A DNA stretch of 64,000 bases from Colwellia psychrerythraea (GTDB lineage Bacteria; Pseudomonadota; Gammaproteobacteria; Enterobacterales; Alteromonadaceae), in contig NZ_JQEC01000027.1 of assembly GCF_000764185.1 (NCBI RefSeq), positions 1 to 64,000 on the forward strand, read 5' to 3'. The position numbers were made by a program, and so were the translations under genes. The notes beneath the pieces are model-generated. The model was not told the DNA's origin. It did not search any database and saw only the letters and a program-made list of their open reading frames with translations. Shown piece after piece: positions 25,430-33,160 of this stretch. Within the stretch, counting starts at the first letter, position 1; every line of letters starts with the position of its first letter.

Positions 25430-25996
25430 CTAATTTGTAGCGTAGAACTGCTTCATTACTCGACTTACAATTGCTGCGGTACGTTGTGCTCTTTCTGCTT
25501 CATTACTATCTTCATGGGCAAAACCTTGTGCCGCGCCGCGCCAAACCTTTTTGCCAGTATTAGCATCTTCAATATAAATTAAAAAGCTGCCTTTTGTTAA
25601 ATCATCTCTGCTTGGTAAACCCGGTGAAATCCCAAATTCATCATTGATAGTTTGGTCGGATAAATCACTCGCTAAAGCAATACCAAAACCGACATGAAAA
25701 GCTGAGGCTGTGCCATCGCTGGAGTTTTTAAAACCATGGCTCTTTAAATCAGCGATTATGGCATCTGCGTAAAGCTTATATACAGCTTGAGTTTGACTTA
25801 CTTTTAATGATGTTTCTGTTACATATTTAGGAGCTAAAGAGAACTGGCTACCCGTGGAGTATGAGATAGGAATATCTCGCACACTTGAGATGGCTAATTG
25901 ATTTTTCTTTGCCTGTGGCTCTTGAGGTACAGTCACACAAGCGCTGACTAAAAAACCACTAAGTAAGGCTATGGCTAAAGTAATATTTTTCTTCAT
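25430..25996 (-). CDS. DUF4136-like outer-membrane lipoprotein
   Basis: A 188-residue lipoprotein: signal peptide with lipobox LVSAC (Cys20), no Asp at +2, so outer-membrane sorting is expected. The C-terminal half GSFLIYIEDANTGKKVWRGAAQG is the family hallmark of DUF4136 (a strand ending in VWRG). The function of the family is unknown. It precedes the DUF3016 gene on the same strand. The 291 bp upstream (25997-26287) are AT-rich and show no further gene. Confidence 0.75.
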   Translation of the reverse strand: MKKNITLAIALLSGFLVSACVTVPQEPQAKKNQLAISSVRDIPISYSTGSQFSLAPKYVTETSLKVSQTQAVYKLYADAIIADLKSHGFKNSSDGTASAFHVGFGIALASDLSDQTINDEFGISPGLPSRDDLTKGSFLIYIEDANTGKKVWRGAAQGFAHEDSNEAERAQRTAAIVSRVMKQFYATN

Positions 25997-26287
25997 TATT
26001 CAATCCTAGAAATATGTATTAACGTTTCAATACTGACCTAATTCTATAATTAAGTATATAAATAGATTAAATTAAAATCTGCAACAGTATGTAATTAAAT
26101 CATTCTAATATGTTCGGCTTTAAAGCAGCCAGAATTACTATTAGTTTAACTTTTATAGCTAAAAACGTTAGTAGTTAAAGCTAAAATGAAACAAGAAGTA
26201 GAACGAAAGCATTTACAATCGTCATAAAAGTGTAACTTTAAAAGATTAAGCTTATTAAACATACTTTTAACATTTGGGGTAGTTTTA

Positions 26288-28045
26288 ATGACAATCAATT
26301 TTTCAGGAACATGGCAATCAAACAATAAGCCTCTGATGGTGCAACTAGAGCAATTAGTCATACTGGCGCAGGAAGAGTTTGATATTGAAATATCAATAAG
26401 AAAAATGCTGGTCCAAGAAGATTATCGTCAGTTAGTTATTAGTGAATTAAGCCAACTTGGACATCAAGACATTAACTTCATCACCACTTGGTTAAGTGTC
26501 ACTGAAGTTGTTTCAGAAAAATCAGTAAGCGAAAAATGGTCACATTCGAACAAAGGAGCTTTAGTTTCACTGCTCATTTTTACTTTGTTGATATTGGCTG
26601 GTGGCACTTTTTGGTACGGCAACACTGTTGAATTATCAGAGCAACCACAGGTCGCACAATTACCAGATAATAAGAAAACTATTGAAGTTTTGGGTGCTGA
26701 CGCTACACATAACAATTCAGAGCAATCAACTATCGTTTCACCTCCCATTGATGAAGCGATAATAGAACCGAAAATTAAACCTATGGTTAAGCTAGCAAGT
26801 AAAACAGTGTTTCGTTTGCATGGTTCAAATACTATTGGGGAAAAGCTAGCCCCCATGTTGCTGGAAGGTTTTTTAAAACAACAGAACATTAATAACTTCA
26901 CTTGGAGTCAAAATACACCATTAGAACGAGTATTAAACTACAGCGTTGATGATAAAGATTATGCTATTGAATTAAATTCTCATGGCTCGAGTACCGCTTT
27001 TTCTGGGCTAAAAAACAACACTGCCGATATAGGTATGTCTTCTCGTCGAATTAAAAAAAGTGAAGTTGCGCAACTTAGTAATACCTCAGGGTTGTTAAAT
27101 AAGCTCGGTAATGAACATATTATTGGTTTAGATGGCTTAGCGGTAATTGTTAATCAAAATAATTCTGTTAAGCAACTGTCAGGTATTACACTGGCGAAGA
27201 TATTTTCTGGTGAAATCAGCAACTGGTCACAAATTGGGGGGACTTCCTTACCTATTAACTTGTATGCCAGAGATCAACATTCAGGTACTTGGGATACTTT
27301 TAAAAACCTAGTATTAAAAAAGCATAACAAAAAGCTATCCCCAAAAGCTCAACGATTCGAGTCTAGTTCACAGTTGTCTACTTTGGTATCACAAAATGAA
27401 GGCGCCATTGGTTTTATTGGTCTGAACTATGTATTGCACAATAAAGCCCTAGCGATTTCTGCTAGTAAAAATACCAATGCGATTTTCCCAACCCGTTTTA
27501 CCGTGGGCACCGAAGATTATGCACTTTCAAGACGTCTATACTTTTATACGCCAACATCTGCATCAACTATGGTCAAAGACTTTGCTCAATATGCGTTATC
27601 AACCCAAGGCCAGCAGGTAGTTTCACAAGCAGGACTGATTTCACAAAATATAAAATTAGAGCAGGTTTACCCTTTAGCCGGGGCCCCGAAAAAATATCAG
27701 CATTATGCCAACACGGCTAAGCGACTTTCATTAAACTTTAGATTTGACTATGCCACCAAGGATCTTGATAACAAAGGCAAGCGTGATTTATTACGCCTTG
27801 TTGATTTTATGGAAGAGCAGCAAAGCCGTCGTATCGTTCTTATGGGGTTTTCAGATAGCATTGGTGCCCAAGCCAAAAACAGCAGCTTATCTTTTAAACG
27901 AGCAAAATCAGTGGAGCTAGCGCTCACTTCTCGTGGTATCGCTGTCTTAGCGGTTGAAGGTATGGGTGAAGCACTACCTATAGCCAACAATGATACTGAA
28001 GATGGTCGAAAACGAAATCGTCGTGTAGAAGTTTGGCTTCTTTAA
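26288..28045 (+). CDS. Membrane-anchored PstS-like substrate-binding protein fused to an OmpA domain
   Basis: A 585-residue three-part protein. Residues 1-90 are a cytoplasmic helical segment; a single membrane helix (GALVSLLIFTLLILAGGTFWYG) follows near residues 95-116. Residues about 175-450 are a PstS/PBP_like_2 phosphate-binding fold: LHGSNTIGEKLAP, SHGSSTAFSGL, DIGMSSR, ARDQHSGTWDTFKN. The C-terminus is an OmpA/MotB-type peptidoglycan-binding domain (MGFSDSIGAQAKNSSLSFKRAKSVELALTSRGI...GRKRNRRVEVW). Known relatives occur in marine gammaproteobacteria. It may sense or capture phosphate at the cell wall. No transporter genes lie beside it. Confidence 0.8.
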   Translation: MTINFSGTWQSNNKPLMVQLEQLVILAQEEFDIEISIRKMLVQEDYRQLVISELSQLGHQDINFITTWLSVTEVVSEKSVSEKWSHSNKGALVSLLIFTLLILAGGTFWYGNTVELSEQPQVAQLPDNKKTIEVLGADATHNNSEQSTIVSPPIDEAIIEPKIKPMVKLASKTVFRLHGSNTIGEKLAPMLLEGFLKQQNINNFTWSQNTPLERVLNYSVDDKDYAIELNSHGSSTAFSGLKNNTADIGMSSRRIKKSEVAQLSNTSGLLNKLGNEHIIGLDGLAVIVNQNNSVKQLSGITLAKIFSGEISNWSQIGGTSLPINLYARDQHSGTWDTFKNLVLKKHNKKLSPKAQRFESSSQLSTLVSQNEGAIGFIGLNYVLHNKALAISASKNTNAIFPTRFTVGTEDYALSRRLYFYTPTSASTMVKDFAQYALSTQGQQVVSQAGLISQNIKLEQVYPLAGAPKKYQHYANTAKRLSLNFRFDYATKDLDNKGKRDLLRLVDFMEEQQSRRIVLMGFSDSIGAQAKNSSLSFKRAKSVELALTSRGIAVLAVEGMGEALPIANNDTEDGRKRNRRVEVWLL

Positions 28046-28074
28046 TATTGCAGCTTTAATAATTCTGCAATATT
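28044..28074 (+). terminator. Hairpin after the PstS-OmpA gene
   Basis: AATATTGCAG (28044-28053) pairs perfectly with CTGCAATATT (28065-28074). The stop codon of the fusion gene overlaps its left arm. The T-run is weak. Confidence 0.5.
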
Positions 28075-28166
28075 TAGTGATTACAATTATGCCTATTACT
28101 AATCAGTGCAGTGCTCGATTGATTGATAACGGGCATAGACAGTCAGTTTCATAAAAGGAGTTAAGG

Positions 28167-28730
28167 ATGTTTAATCTATTATCTAGCCAAACAAGAATGT
28201 TAATACTGCTTAGCAAATATTCTAGTCAAGAACTTCAAATTGTTTGTAATAATTTAAAGATGACCATCAAATTGCTTAACCTAAGCACGACAGAGTTATT
28301 AGAAAACCGTCGTAATTACGGTGTTTTATTGCCGCAAGTAGAGGTGCTAACAGAGGATCTTGATGCTGTGAATCTACAAGCATTAAACTATGAACAAACA
28401 TTGTTGAATCCGAATACTCTCATAAAAGTGCTCAATACTTTTTGTTTAACTGAAGCCGTTATCGTTCGAAATAACTTCAACAATTGTTTAGACTTTGTTG
28501 CTGAACAGAGTCTGGCGACAGTGCCCATAATAAAGATCGATAAACCGCAGCTGTCAGCTAATGTTGGGAAAAGTAATGTTTCCCCTATTCGCTTAACTGA
28601 AATTAAACAACGCTTGAGCCAAGCGGTTAAATCGCCGACCGATAAGCAAGTTCAAATAAAAAACAAATTAAATAACTTACTCACTCAGCCAACAACCACT
28701 TCATCAACTGGCGCCAATAAACAAGCATAA
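28167..28730 (+). CDS. Hypothetical helical protein
   Basis: A 187-residue soluble protein that I do not recognise. The N-terminal half is Leu-rich and helical (SSQELQIVCNNLKMTIKLLNLSTTELLENR); the C-terminal third is a Lys/Gln/Thr-rich low-complexity tail (PTDKQVQIKNKLNNLLTQPTTTSST). AAGGAGTTAAGG lies directly before the ATG, a strong ribosome-binding site, which supports real translation. It stands alone after the PstS-OmpA gene. Confidence 0.65.
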   Translation: MFNLLSSQTRMLILLSKYSSQELQIVCNNLKMTIKLLNLSTTELLENRRNYGVLLPQVEVLTEDLDAVNLQALNYEQTLLNPNTLIKVLNTFCLTEAVIVRNNFNNCLDFVAEQSLATVPIIKIDKPQLSANVGKSNVSPIRLTEIKQRLSQAVKSPTDKQVQIKNKLNNLLTQPTTTSSTGANKQA

Positions 28731-28843
28731 GACAACCATGACTTCAATATTCAATGGTTATGATGGAGACTATTCAGCTATAATTTTTGCTACGATTAAT
28801 ACTCAGTAATTTAACTATCAAATTGGTTTACACGATAAAGTAG

Positions 28844-29284
28844 CTAGTTAAATTGACACTTTTCTGTTGATGCTGGAGAGACCACAACTTCTGCAGCAAC
28901 CCTGACTTTGACGCAGTTACTTTGCAAATCAAACTTATCTTTTTGTATAACTGAAAAATCGCCCTGATCAGCTGAATGTAAAGAGTACTCATAGGCGGTA
29001 TTACTGCCTTCAAACATCGCAGTAAATATTCCTCCCACTAGAGCACCTGCTAATGCGCCTGCAATCATATCCTCGTGATTTCCATCTAAGTTATCGATAA
29101 CGCCAACAGCAGCCCCGCCGACAATGCCGGTTTTAACTTCAGATGAAAGTTCTACCTGATCCCTAGACTCAACCGAAGCATAAAACTCCTTTATTATTTT
29201 GTTCTGACTTGCTCGATCCACTCCTTGTGTGGCGCAGCCCATCAAAATAAAGGTAATCATAACTAATAACATTTTCATAAACAT
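28844..29284 (-). CDS. Glycine-zipper outer-membrane lipoprotein (SlyB-like)
   Basis: A 146-residue lipoprotein: short signal peptide and lipobox LMGC (MLLVMITFILMGCATQG). Two glycine-zipper stretches follow, VKTGIVGGAAVGVIDN and MIAGALAGALVGGIF, typical of SlyB/17-kDa surface antigen proteins that sit in the outer-membrane inner leaflet. The C-terminus is a small beta domain with two Cys (SNCVKVRVAAEVVVSPASTEKC). The likely role is envelope integrity. The start could be MKMLLV (29278), which gives a more typical signal peptide. Confidence 0.78.
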   Translation of the reverse strand: MFMKMLLVMITFILMGCATQGVDRASQNKIIKEFYASVESRDQVELSSEVKTGIVGGAAVGVIDNLDGNHEDMIAGALAGALVGGIFTAMFEGSNTAYEYSLHSADQGDFSVIQKDKFDLQSNCVKVRVAAEVVVSPASTEKCQFN

Positions 29285-29443
29285 ATCCTTATTGATTTAG
29301 CTTAATAACATTAAAGCTAATCTACTAATAACAATGCAAACTGCCTAGTTGATAATTGTTAAGAAAGTGTACGGTTTCTGTAAGAGCAAATGCGTTATAA
29401 ATAAAATATTTAAGTATTTTCACTGCTGTTTTATTGAAAAAAA

Positions 29444-29470
29444 AATCACTCACCAACGTGATGTTTTTTT
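29444..29470. terminator. Short hairpin flanked by A9 and T8 tracts
   Basis: ATCAC (29445-29449) pairs with GTGAT (29458-29462), with a long A-run before and a T-run after. It sits in the otherwise gene-free stretch 29285-29530 and could terminate transcripts from either side. Confidence 0.45.
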
Positions 29471-29530
29471 TGTACTTAATCAATTTTTCCTTATTTAACA
29501 ACTTATAGTTTGTATTTCCTGCTTGGCGTC

Positions 29531-30017
29531 GCAGTGGCGACCACACCCAAAGGGGCGTTACACGCCAAATCCCCCTTTGGAATCCCCGTGGCGCTCTACT
29601 CAGCAGAACATTCAATCACCAACTAGCGTAAACCACTATTCCTGCCGATTTATCGTCCATGAACAACGGCAGCCCTCGACGTCTACCATTGCTAGTTGGA
29701 GATTGAATTGCTGAAATGGGAATAGTTGATTTTGTCAACTGATCAGACTAATTCCAGACAAAGAATTTTTGACCCGTTAGAAATGATAGTACCTCAAAAA
29801 ACACTAAGTCTGCTTCTTCAAACGCTGGAGTGAAATACAATATTCACGTATTTCCATCAGGGATGATGGCAAAAGTAATGTGGCACATGGATGTGCCTTC
29901 ATTGCTGTTACGTCGGAGATATTGTGCTGAATTTAGGAATACGTTTGATGCAGCAGCACTGGGGGATTCCAAAGGGGGGCTCGGTGTTTAACTTCCTTTG
30001 GGTGCTGTCGCCACCGC
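29531..30017. mobile_element. MITE-like non-coding element with about 58-bp imperfect terminal inverted repeats
   Basis: The left end 29531-29588 and the right end 29960-30017 are imperfect reverse complements; shared blocks include GTGGCGAC, CACCCAAAGG and CCCTTTGGAATCCCC. Inside lies a 16-bp hairpin stem with one mismatch (29612-29627 with 29691-29706), which encloses TGCCG/CGGCA. Shorter palindromes GGCACAT-GG-ATGTGCC and CCATCA-GGGA-TGATGG also occur. No credible ORF is present. The structure fits a non-autonomous mobile element or a structured RNA locus; no target duplication could be assigned. Confidence 0.6.
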
Positions 30018-30126
30018 AAAAAATTATTTAAATTGACTATTCCCTCATTTATTTAACGATCACTTTTACCACTTTTCAGACATTAGCTTTTATAGCCATT
30101 TGGATAGGTTATATTAGATTTTTTAT

Positions 30127-30225
30127 CAATAACGCCTTTTTAAGAGGTAAATAATTGTTGGCTAAAATTAGTAACGATGGAGCAAAAGCCAACTATTTTT
30201 TATTCTTTTAAACGACTTATAGCTT
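30127..30225 (-). other. Solitary, decayed attC site
   Basis: AACGCCTTTTTAAGAGG, TTGTTGGCTAAAATTAG, GGAGCAAAAGCCAACT and TTTAAACGACTT occur in the same order and spacing as in the attC sites at 1803-3848. The R' core is intact (GTTATTG, complement of 30127-30133). The R'' core has lost its AAC triplet (CTTATAG instead of TTGTTAT). It lies directly after the stop of the gene at 30226, so gene and site form an orphan cassette. Confidence 0.82.
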
Positions 30226-30585
30226 TTAGTCCTGCATATGAGCAGAGTAACCTAAAGTACCAGCAGCTTTCCATGATAATTCTGGCGTAGTACAGCTATC
30301 ATGTGAATAAAAGCGTATTGTTGTATTTTTGTCTGATGCTTTAGCTGCTAGAAGTGTACCGTACAAGGTTCGACAAACTTCACTAGCAACACCATTATAA
30401 TTTTCGGTATCTTTTATAGAGCAAAGCTGTGCTGCATTTGGGCCACCGACGAGCCCCAAAATCACTACCCCGTTATTAATCTGTAGAGCGAGGCGAGATA
30501 TCTTCCCTTTACAGTCTACCTCTGCGTTACTACTAGTAGAAATAAGTAAAATTAATAATGCCAATATTCTCATAAAACCCTCCAA
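30226..30585 (-). CDS. Orphan integron cassette: small secreted Cys-containing protein
   Basis: A protein of about 115-119 residues with a signal peptide (RILALLILLISTSSNAE). The mature part contains five Cys (DCKGK, LCSIKD, VCRTLYG, SCTTPE), so disulfides are likely. It includes GVVILGLVGGPNAAQLC and a C-terminal STPELSWKAAGTLG-like segment. Similar small exported proteins are common in integron cassettes; the function is unknown. ATG 30585 has weak support; ATG 30573 (MRILALL) gives a cleaner signal peptide and has GGAGGGTTTT before it, so it is the likelier start. A decayed attC follows. Confidence 0.68.
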   Translation of the reverse strand: MEGFMRILALLILLISTSSNAEVDCKGKISRLALQINNGVVILGLVGGPNAAQLCSIKDTENYNGVASEVCRTLYGTLLAAKASDKNTTIRFYSHDSCTTPELSWKAAGTLGYSAHMQD

Positions 30586-30857
30586 AGTGATGATAAAGCT
30601 AACAATGTCTTAGTGCACATCTCGAATTAAACCGTCGAAAACTTCTGTTTAAAGCGGTTTTACACAATATTTTTAGTAATTTACCAGTTAGTTTGATTGC
30701 ATTCAACTTCATTTATAAATTTACATATCGTGCCAAATTCTTAGTCAGTGTATTATTAACAGTAGAGGTTTATCCATTAGAAAAAATATCGTTAATATTT
30801 TGAAGCCAACGTCAGAAAAGCGCACGAAGTTGCCATAATCACACAGTTAATAATGGC

Positions 30858-31160
30858 TTATCTGACCTTCTTAATATCTTTATGAATACTGATAGGCTTT
30901 TCCACAAGTGCTTCGATATCAATTGATTAGATATCCCATCAGCAACTAACAAGTTCACATCATCGGCCCTAACCATTGCTGTCGGCTTTAGTCCTCTGCC
31001 TGTCTTTCAAGAAGTAGCTGGCGTTCAAACTAGCAATGGCACCTATCATTGTTAACATCAACCTACCCGTTGGTGATTTTGTATCAATACCAAGATTAAG
31101 CACCACTAACGAAACACCTTTGCTATCAAGATAATCAACTACTTAGAAAAACAATCATCA
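30858..31160 (-). pseudogene. Remnant of a serine resolvase/invertase
   Basis: On the minus strand this stretch encodes broken pieces that align with residues of about 75-180 of the resolvase at 35172: VVLNLGIDT-SPTGRLMLTMIGAIAS, then (after a 1-nt deletion) FERQLLLERQAE, then (after loss of about 12 codons) G-KPTA and a C-terminal HTH-like end closing at a TAA (30858-30860). The N-terminal catalytic Ser part is gone and a stop (TAG near 31143) interrupts the 5' side. It lies outside the left end of the groEL island. Confidence 0.8.
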
Positions 31161-31196
31161 AGCACTAAGCCTTAGTACTCAAATAACTTCCAGAAA

Positions 31197-31225
31197 CAAA
31201 AAAGCCCGCCGAGGCGAGCTTTTTC
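31197..31225 (-). terminator. Probable ancestral groESL terminator
   Basis: On the minus strand GAAAAAGCTCGCC, TC and GGCGGGCTTTTTTG form a GC-rich stem followed by six T. It lies about 135 bp beyond the left att repeat, exactly where the groEL terminator would be if the island were absent. Confidence 0.72.
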
Positions 31226-31360
31226 AAGTATGTGCTATAAGCAGTTAATGCTTTATGCGTAGGATAAATTGTTTAATTCAAGGCGCTTTTTAGTGACGTT
31301 TAATTTTTCTTAAACGAGCTATAAAGCAACGAAGAAGTTAGCAATTTAGACCAGCATAAA

Positions 31361-31378
31361 TTACATCATACCGCCCAT
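31361..31378. repeat. attL: 18-bp copy of the groEL 3' end
   Basis: TTACATCATACCGCCCAT is identical to 37369-37386, the last five codons and the stop of groEL. The matches end abruptly on both sides. It marks the far end of the integrated element. Confidence 0.88.
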
Positions 31379-31430
31379 ATCCCACCAAGCCCCTAAGATA
31401 GCGTTACATAAGGCTTTATGGCATTATATC

Positions 31431-31463
31431 TGTCTACATTCCTGACTACAAAGCTGACTACAT
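31431..31463 (+). repeat. Integrase arm-type repeats at the left end
   Basis: Three spaced copies of an (N)CTACA(T/A) word: TGTCTACATT, TGACTACAAAG, TGACTACAT. The same order recurs at the other end of the island. The last copy overlaps the integrase start codon, so integrase binding could repress its own gene. Confidence 0.7.
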
Positions 31464-32754
31464 GCCATCAACTGACACTAAATATCTAAAACTACGCGGT
31501 AATGTTTGGCACTACCAAAGGCGCATCCCAAAAGACCTTTTAGACCAGTTTGATGGCGAGACCACTATCTCTGAAAGCCTTGGTACTGGTGATATACGAG
31601 ATGCAAGACTTCAACGAGACATTATTAACGGAAAGCTTCAGGAGCGTAAATTTAATGCCCCTAATAAAAATAGGCATCGATTCCTTGAGCTCGTTCAGTC
31701 CATGGCTGAGCGCAAGAAAAACGACCCTGAATACTGGGACGAACCTTACGATATAGATGAAGTGCTTAAAACAGGAAAAGACCCACTCCTGAGTGATAAT
31801 GAACAACAAGAGAATAGTGGTGAAATATTTATTAATGCCTATACAACGGTAAGCGAATACAAAAACCAAAGCCATAAGTACCGAATTACTTTAAAAGAAG
31901 CCCTGACAAACTGGAGCCGCCAAAAGAGGAAGGCTATTTCAGCAGATAGCAAACTCAAGGCTAATAAATCTGTTGATGAATTTTTAAAGTCTCTCAAGTT
32001 ATATGACATTCAACTTGAAGACATATCAAAAAGACAAGTTTATAACTATATTGGACTACTGATGAGTAAGCACGCCACCTCAACGGCAAGAAGCTACATC
32101 AGTCGCTTACGCTCAATCTGGAATTACTGCGAACAATTAAGTGAAGTAACGACAGCATGTCCATTCGATGGCCATTCATTCGCTGGTGGTACTGAAAAAC
32201 AAAAAAAACTACCTTTTAATGAACAAGAAGTAAGACAGATAAGGGTGCTCATGGCTGATGAGGAACCTATAAGGCAATTACTAGTTAAATTGGCTGTATT
32301 TACTGGCTGTCGAATATCAGAGTTATGCAACTTACAAGCGAGACACGTTGAATATAAGCAAGGAGTCCACGCTATTTTCATTGAGAAGGGGAAGACCGAT
32401 GCTGCAACACGGATAGTGCCACTAACAGATGAACTTGGTCAAAGGCTAAGAGCAATAGCTGAAACTAAAGGTGGAAACGAGTTGTTACTTGGCCTAGACG
32501 GAAAGAAAATGAGCCGATGGTTTTCACGAATTAAAACAGCTCATATATCAACTGATTCAGCTAAAACCTTTCATTCATTTCGTAAAATGTTTACCACTGC
32601 AATGCAAAGGTCAGGAGTCCTTGAAGCGGATGCTGCGCCAATTCTAGGGCATTCACGAGGTAATTGTATGACTTATGGTTATTATTCTGATGGATATACG
32701 CTGCCACAACTCAAAGCGTTTTACGACCAAGGTATAGCGCATATTATTTGGTAG
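31462..32754 (+). CDS. Tyrosine recombinase (island integrase)
   Basis: A 430-residue phage-type integrase. The N-terminal part (KYLKLRGNVWHYQRRIPKDLLDQF) is the DUF6538-like DNA-binding domain, followed by a SAM-like core-binding domain. The catalytic domain has R284 in TGCRISELC, H371-x-x-R374 in HSFRKMF, H397 in LGHSRG and the nucleophile Tyr in TYGYYSDG (about residue 407). It should integrate and excise the island at the groEL end. It is adjacent to attL, reads inward and ends at a perfect palindrome. Confidence 0.93.
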   Translation: MPSTDTKYLKLRGNVWHYQRRIPKDLLDQFDGETTISESLGTGDIRDARLQRDIINGKLQERKFNAPNKNRHRFLELVQSMAERKKNDPEYWDEPYDIDEVLKTGKDPLLSDNEQQENSGEIFINAYTTVSEYKNQSHKYRITLKEALTNWSRQKRKAISADSKLKANKSVDEFLKSLKLYDIQLEDISKRQVYNYIGLLMSKHATSTARSYISRLRSIWNYCEQLSEVTTACPFDGHSFAGGTEKQKKLPFNEQEVRQIRVLMADEEPIRQLLVKLAVFTGCRISELCNLQARHVEYKQGVHAIFIEKGKTDAATRIVPLTDELGQRLRAIAETKGGNELLLGLDGKKMSRWFSRIKTAHISTDSAKTFHSFRKMFTTAMQRSGVLEADAAPILGHSRGNCMTYGYYSDGYTLPQLKAFYDQGIAHIIW

Positions 32755-32757
32755 AAT

Positions 32758-32775
32758 GGGGGTCAGCTGACCCCC
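32758..32775. terminator. Perfect palindrome after the integrase
   Basis: GGGGGTCAGCTGACCCCC follows the integrase stop by 3 bp. It can form a stable hairpin between convergent genes. No T-run follows. Confidence 0.5.
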
Positions 32776-32818
32776 TAGTGTTAGCAGTTACAAAATATAA
32801 AGCCAATATTGTTAAACT

Positions 32819-32959
32819 TTACTCGTCATCGTCATCACTATCTGAGTTAACAGAGTCAGAATTTCCTGTCCCCTCGCAGTAACTGCACCCGCTTCCACCA
32901 CAGTCGCTACACAGACCTTGAGATTCAAAAATAGCGCCTTCTTCACGTGTATAAGCCAT
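32819..32959 (-). CDS. 46-residue Cys4 mini-protein (DnaJ-like zinc motif)
   Basis: A small ORF with an acidic tail that reads MAYTREEGAIFESQGL, then CSDCGGSGCSYCEGTG, then an Asp/Ser-rich end with DDDDE. The four Cys in CxxC-GGxG-CxxC-xGxG match half of a DnaJ/HSP40-type zinc finger, so it probably binds zinc. TTAAGGGGGG lies 8 bases before the ATG, a strong ribosome-binding site, which favours this frame over the overlapping 74-residue frame. It lies 201 bp past the ATPase/TOPRIM gene on the same strand, after a terminator, so it likely has its own promoter. The role is unknown. Confidence 0.68.
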   Translation of the reverse strand: MAYTREEGAIFESQGLCSDCGGSGCSYCEGTGNSDSVNSDSDDDDE

Positions 32960-33073
32960 ACCGTAATTCCCCCCCTTAATATAAGTAATCTAAAGTTTAG
33001 GAAAGGATTGGCCATTGCACAACTTGAGGTTCTCAATAGGGTCTACCTAGTGATAATACCTTGCCAAAACAAC

Positions 33074-33110
33074 AAAACCCACTCTAAAGACATGCTTTAA
33101 GGTGGGTTTT
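33074..33110. terminator. Terminator after the ATPase/TOPRIM gene
   Basis: AAAACCCAC and GTGGGTTTT form the base of a stem that continues with CTAAAG/CTTTA; the A/T tracts allow termination in both directions. It lies 50 bp past the stop of the minus-strand gene. Confidence 0.75.
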
Positions 33111-33160
33111 ATATTTATCACAAGGGTATAGCCTTTTGGTGCAACAGCTAACCAATTGAA

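Noticed and set aside
29325..29615. 96-residue minus-strand frame spanning the left end of the MITE-like element
   Set aside because: Its residues come from the inverted repeat and an AT-rich spacer; no start signal or family pattern.
29523..29714. 63-residue plus-strand frame in the palindrome-rich element
   Set aside because: It runs through the terminal repeat and the nested hairpin and encodes no plausible protein.
32812..33036. 74-residue minus-strand frame overlapping the Cys4 mini-protein
   Set aside because: It lacks a ribosome-binding site and a coherent protein pattern, while the alternative frame at 32819-32959 has both.
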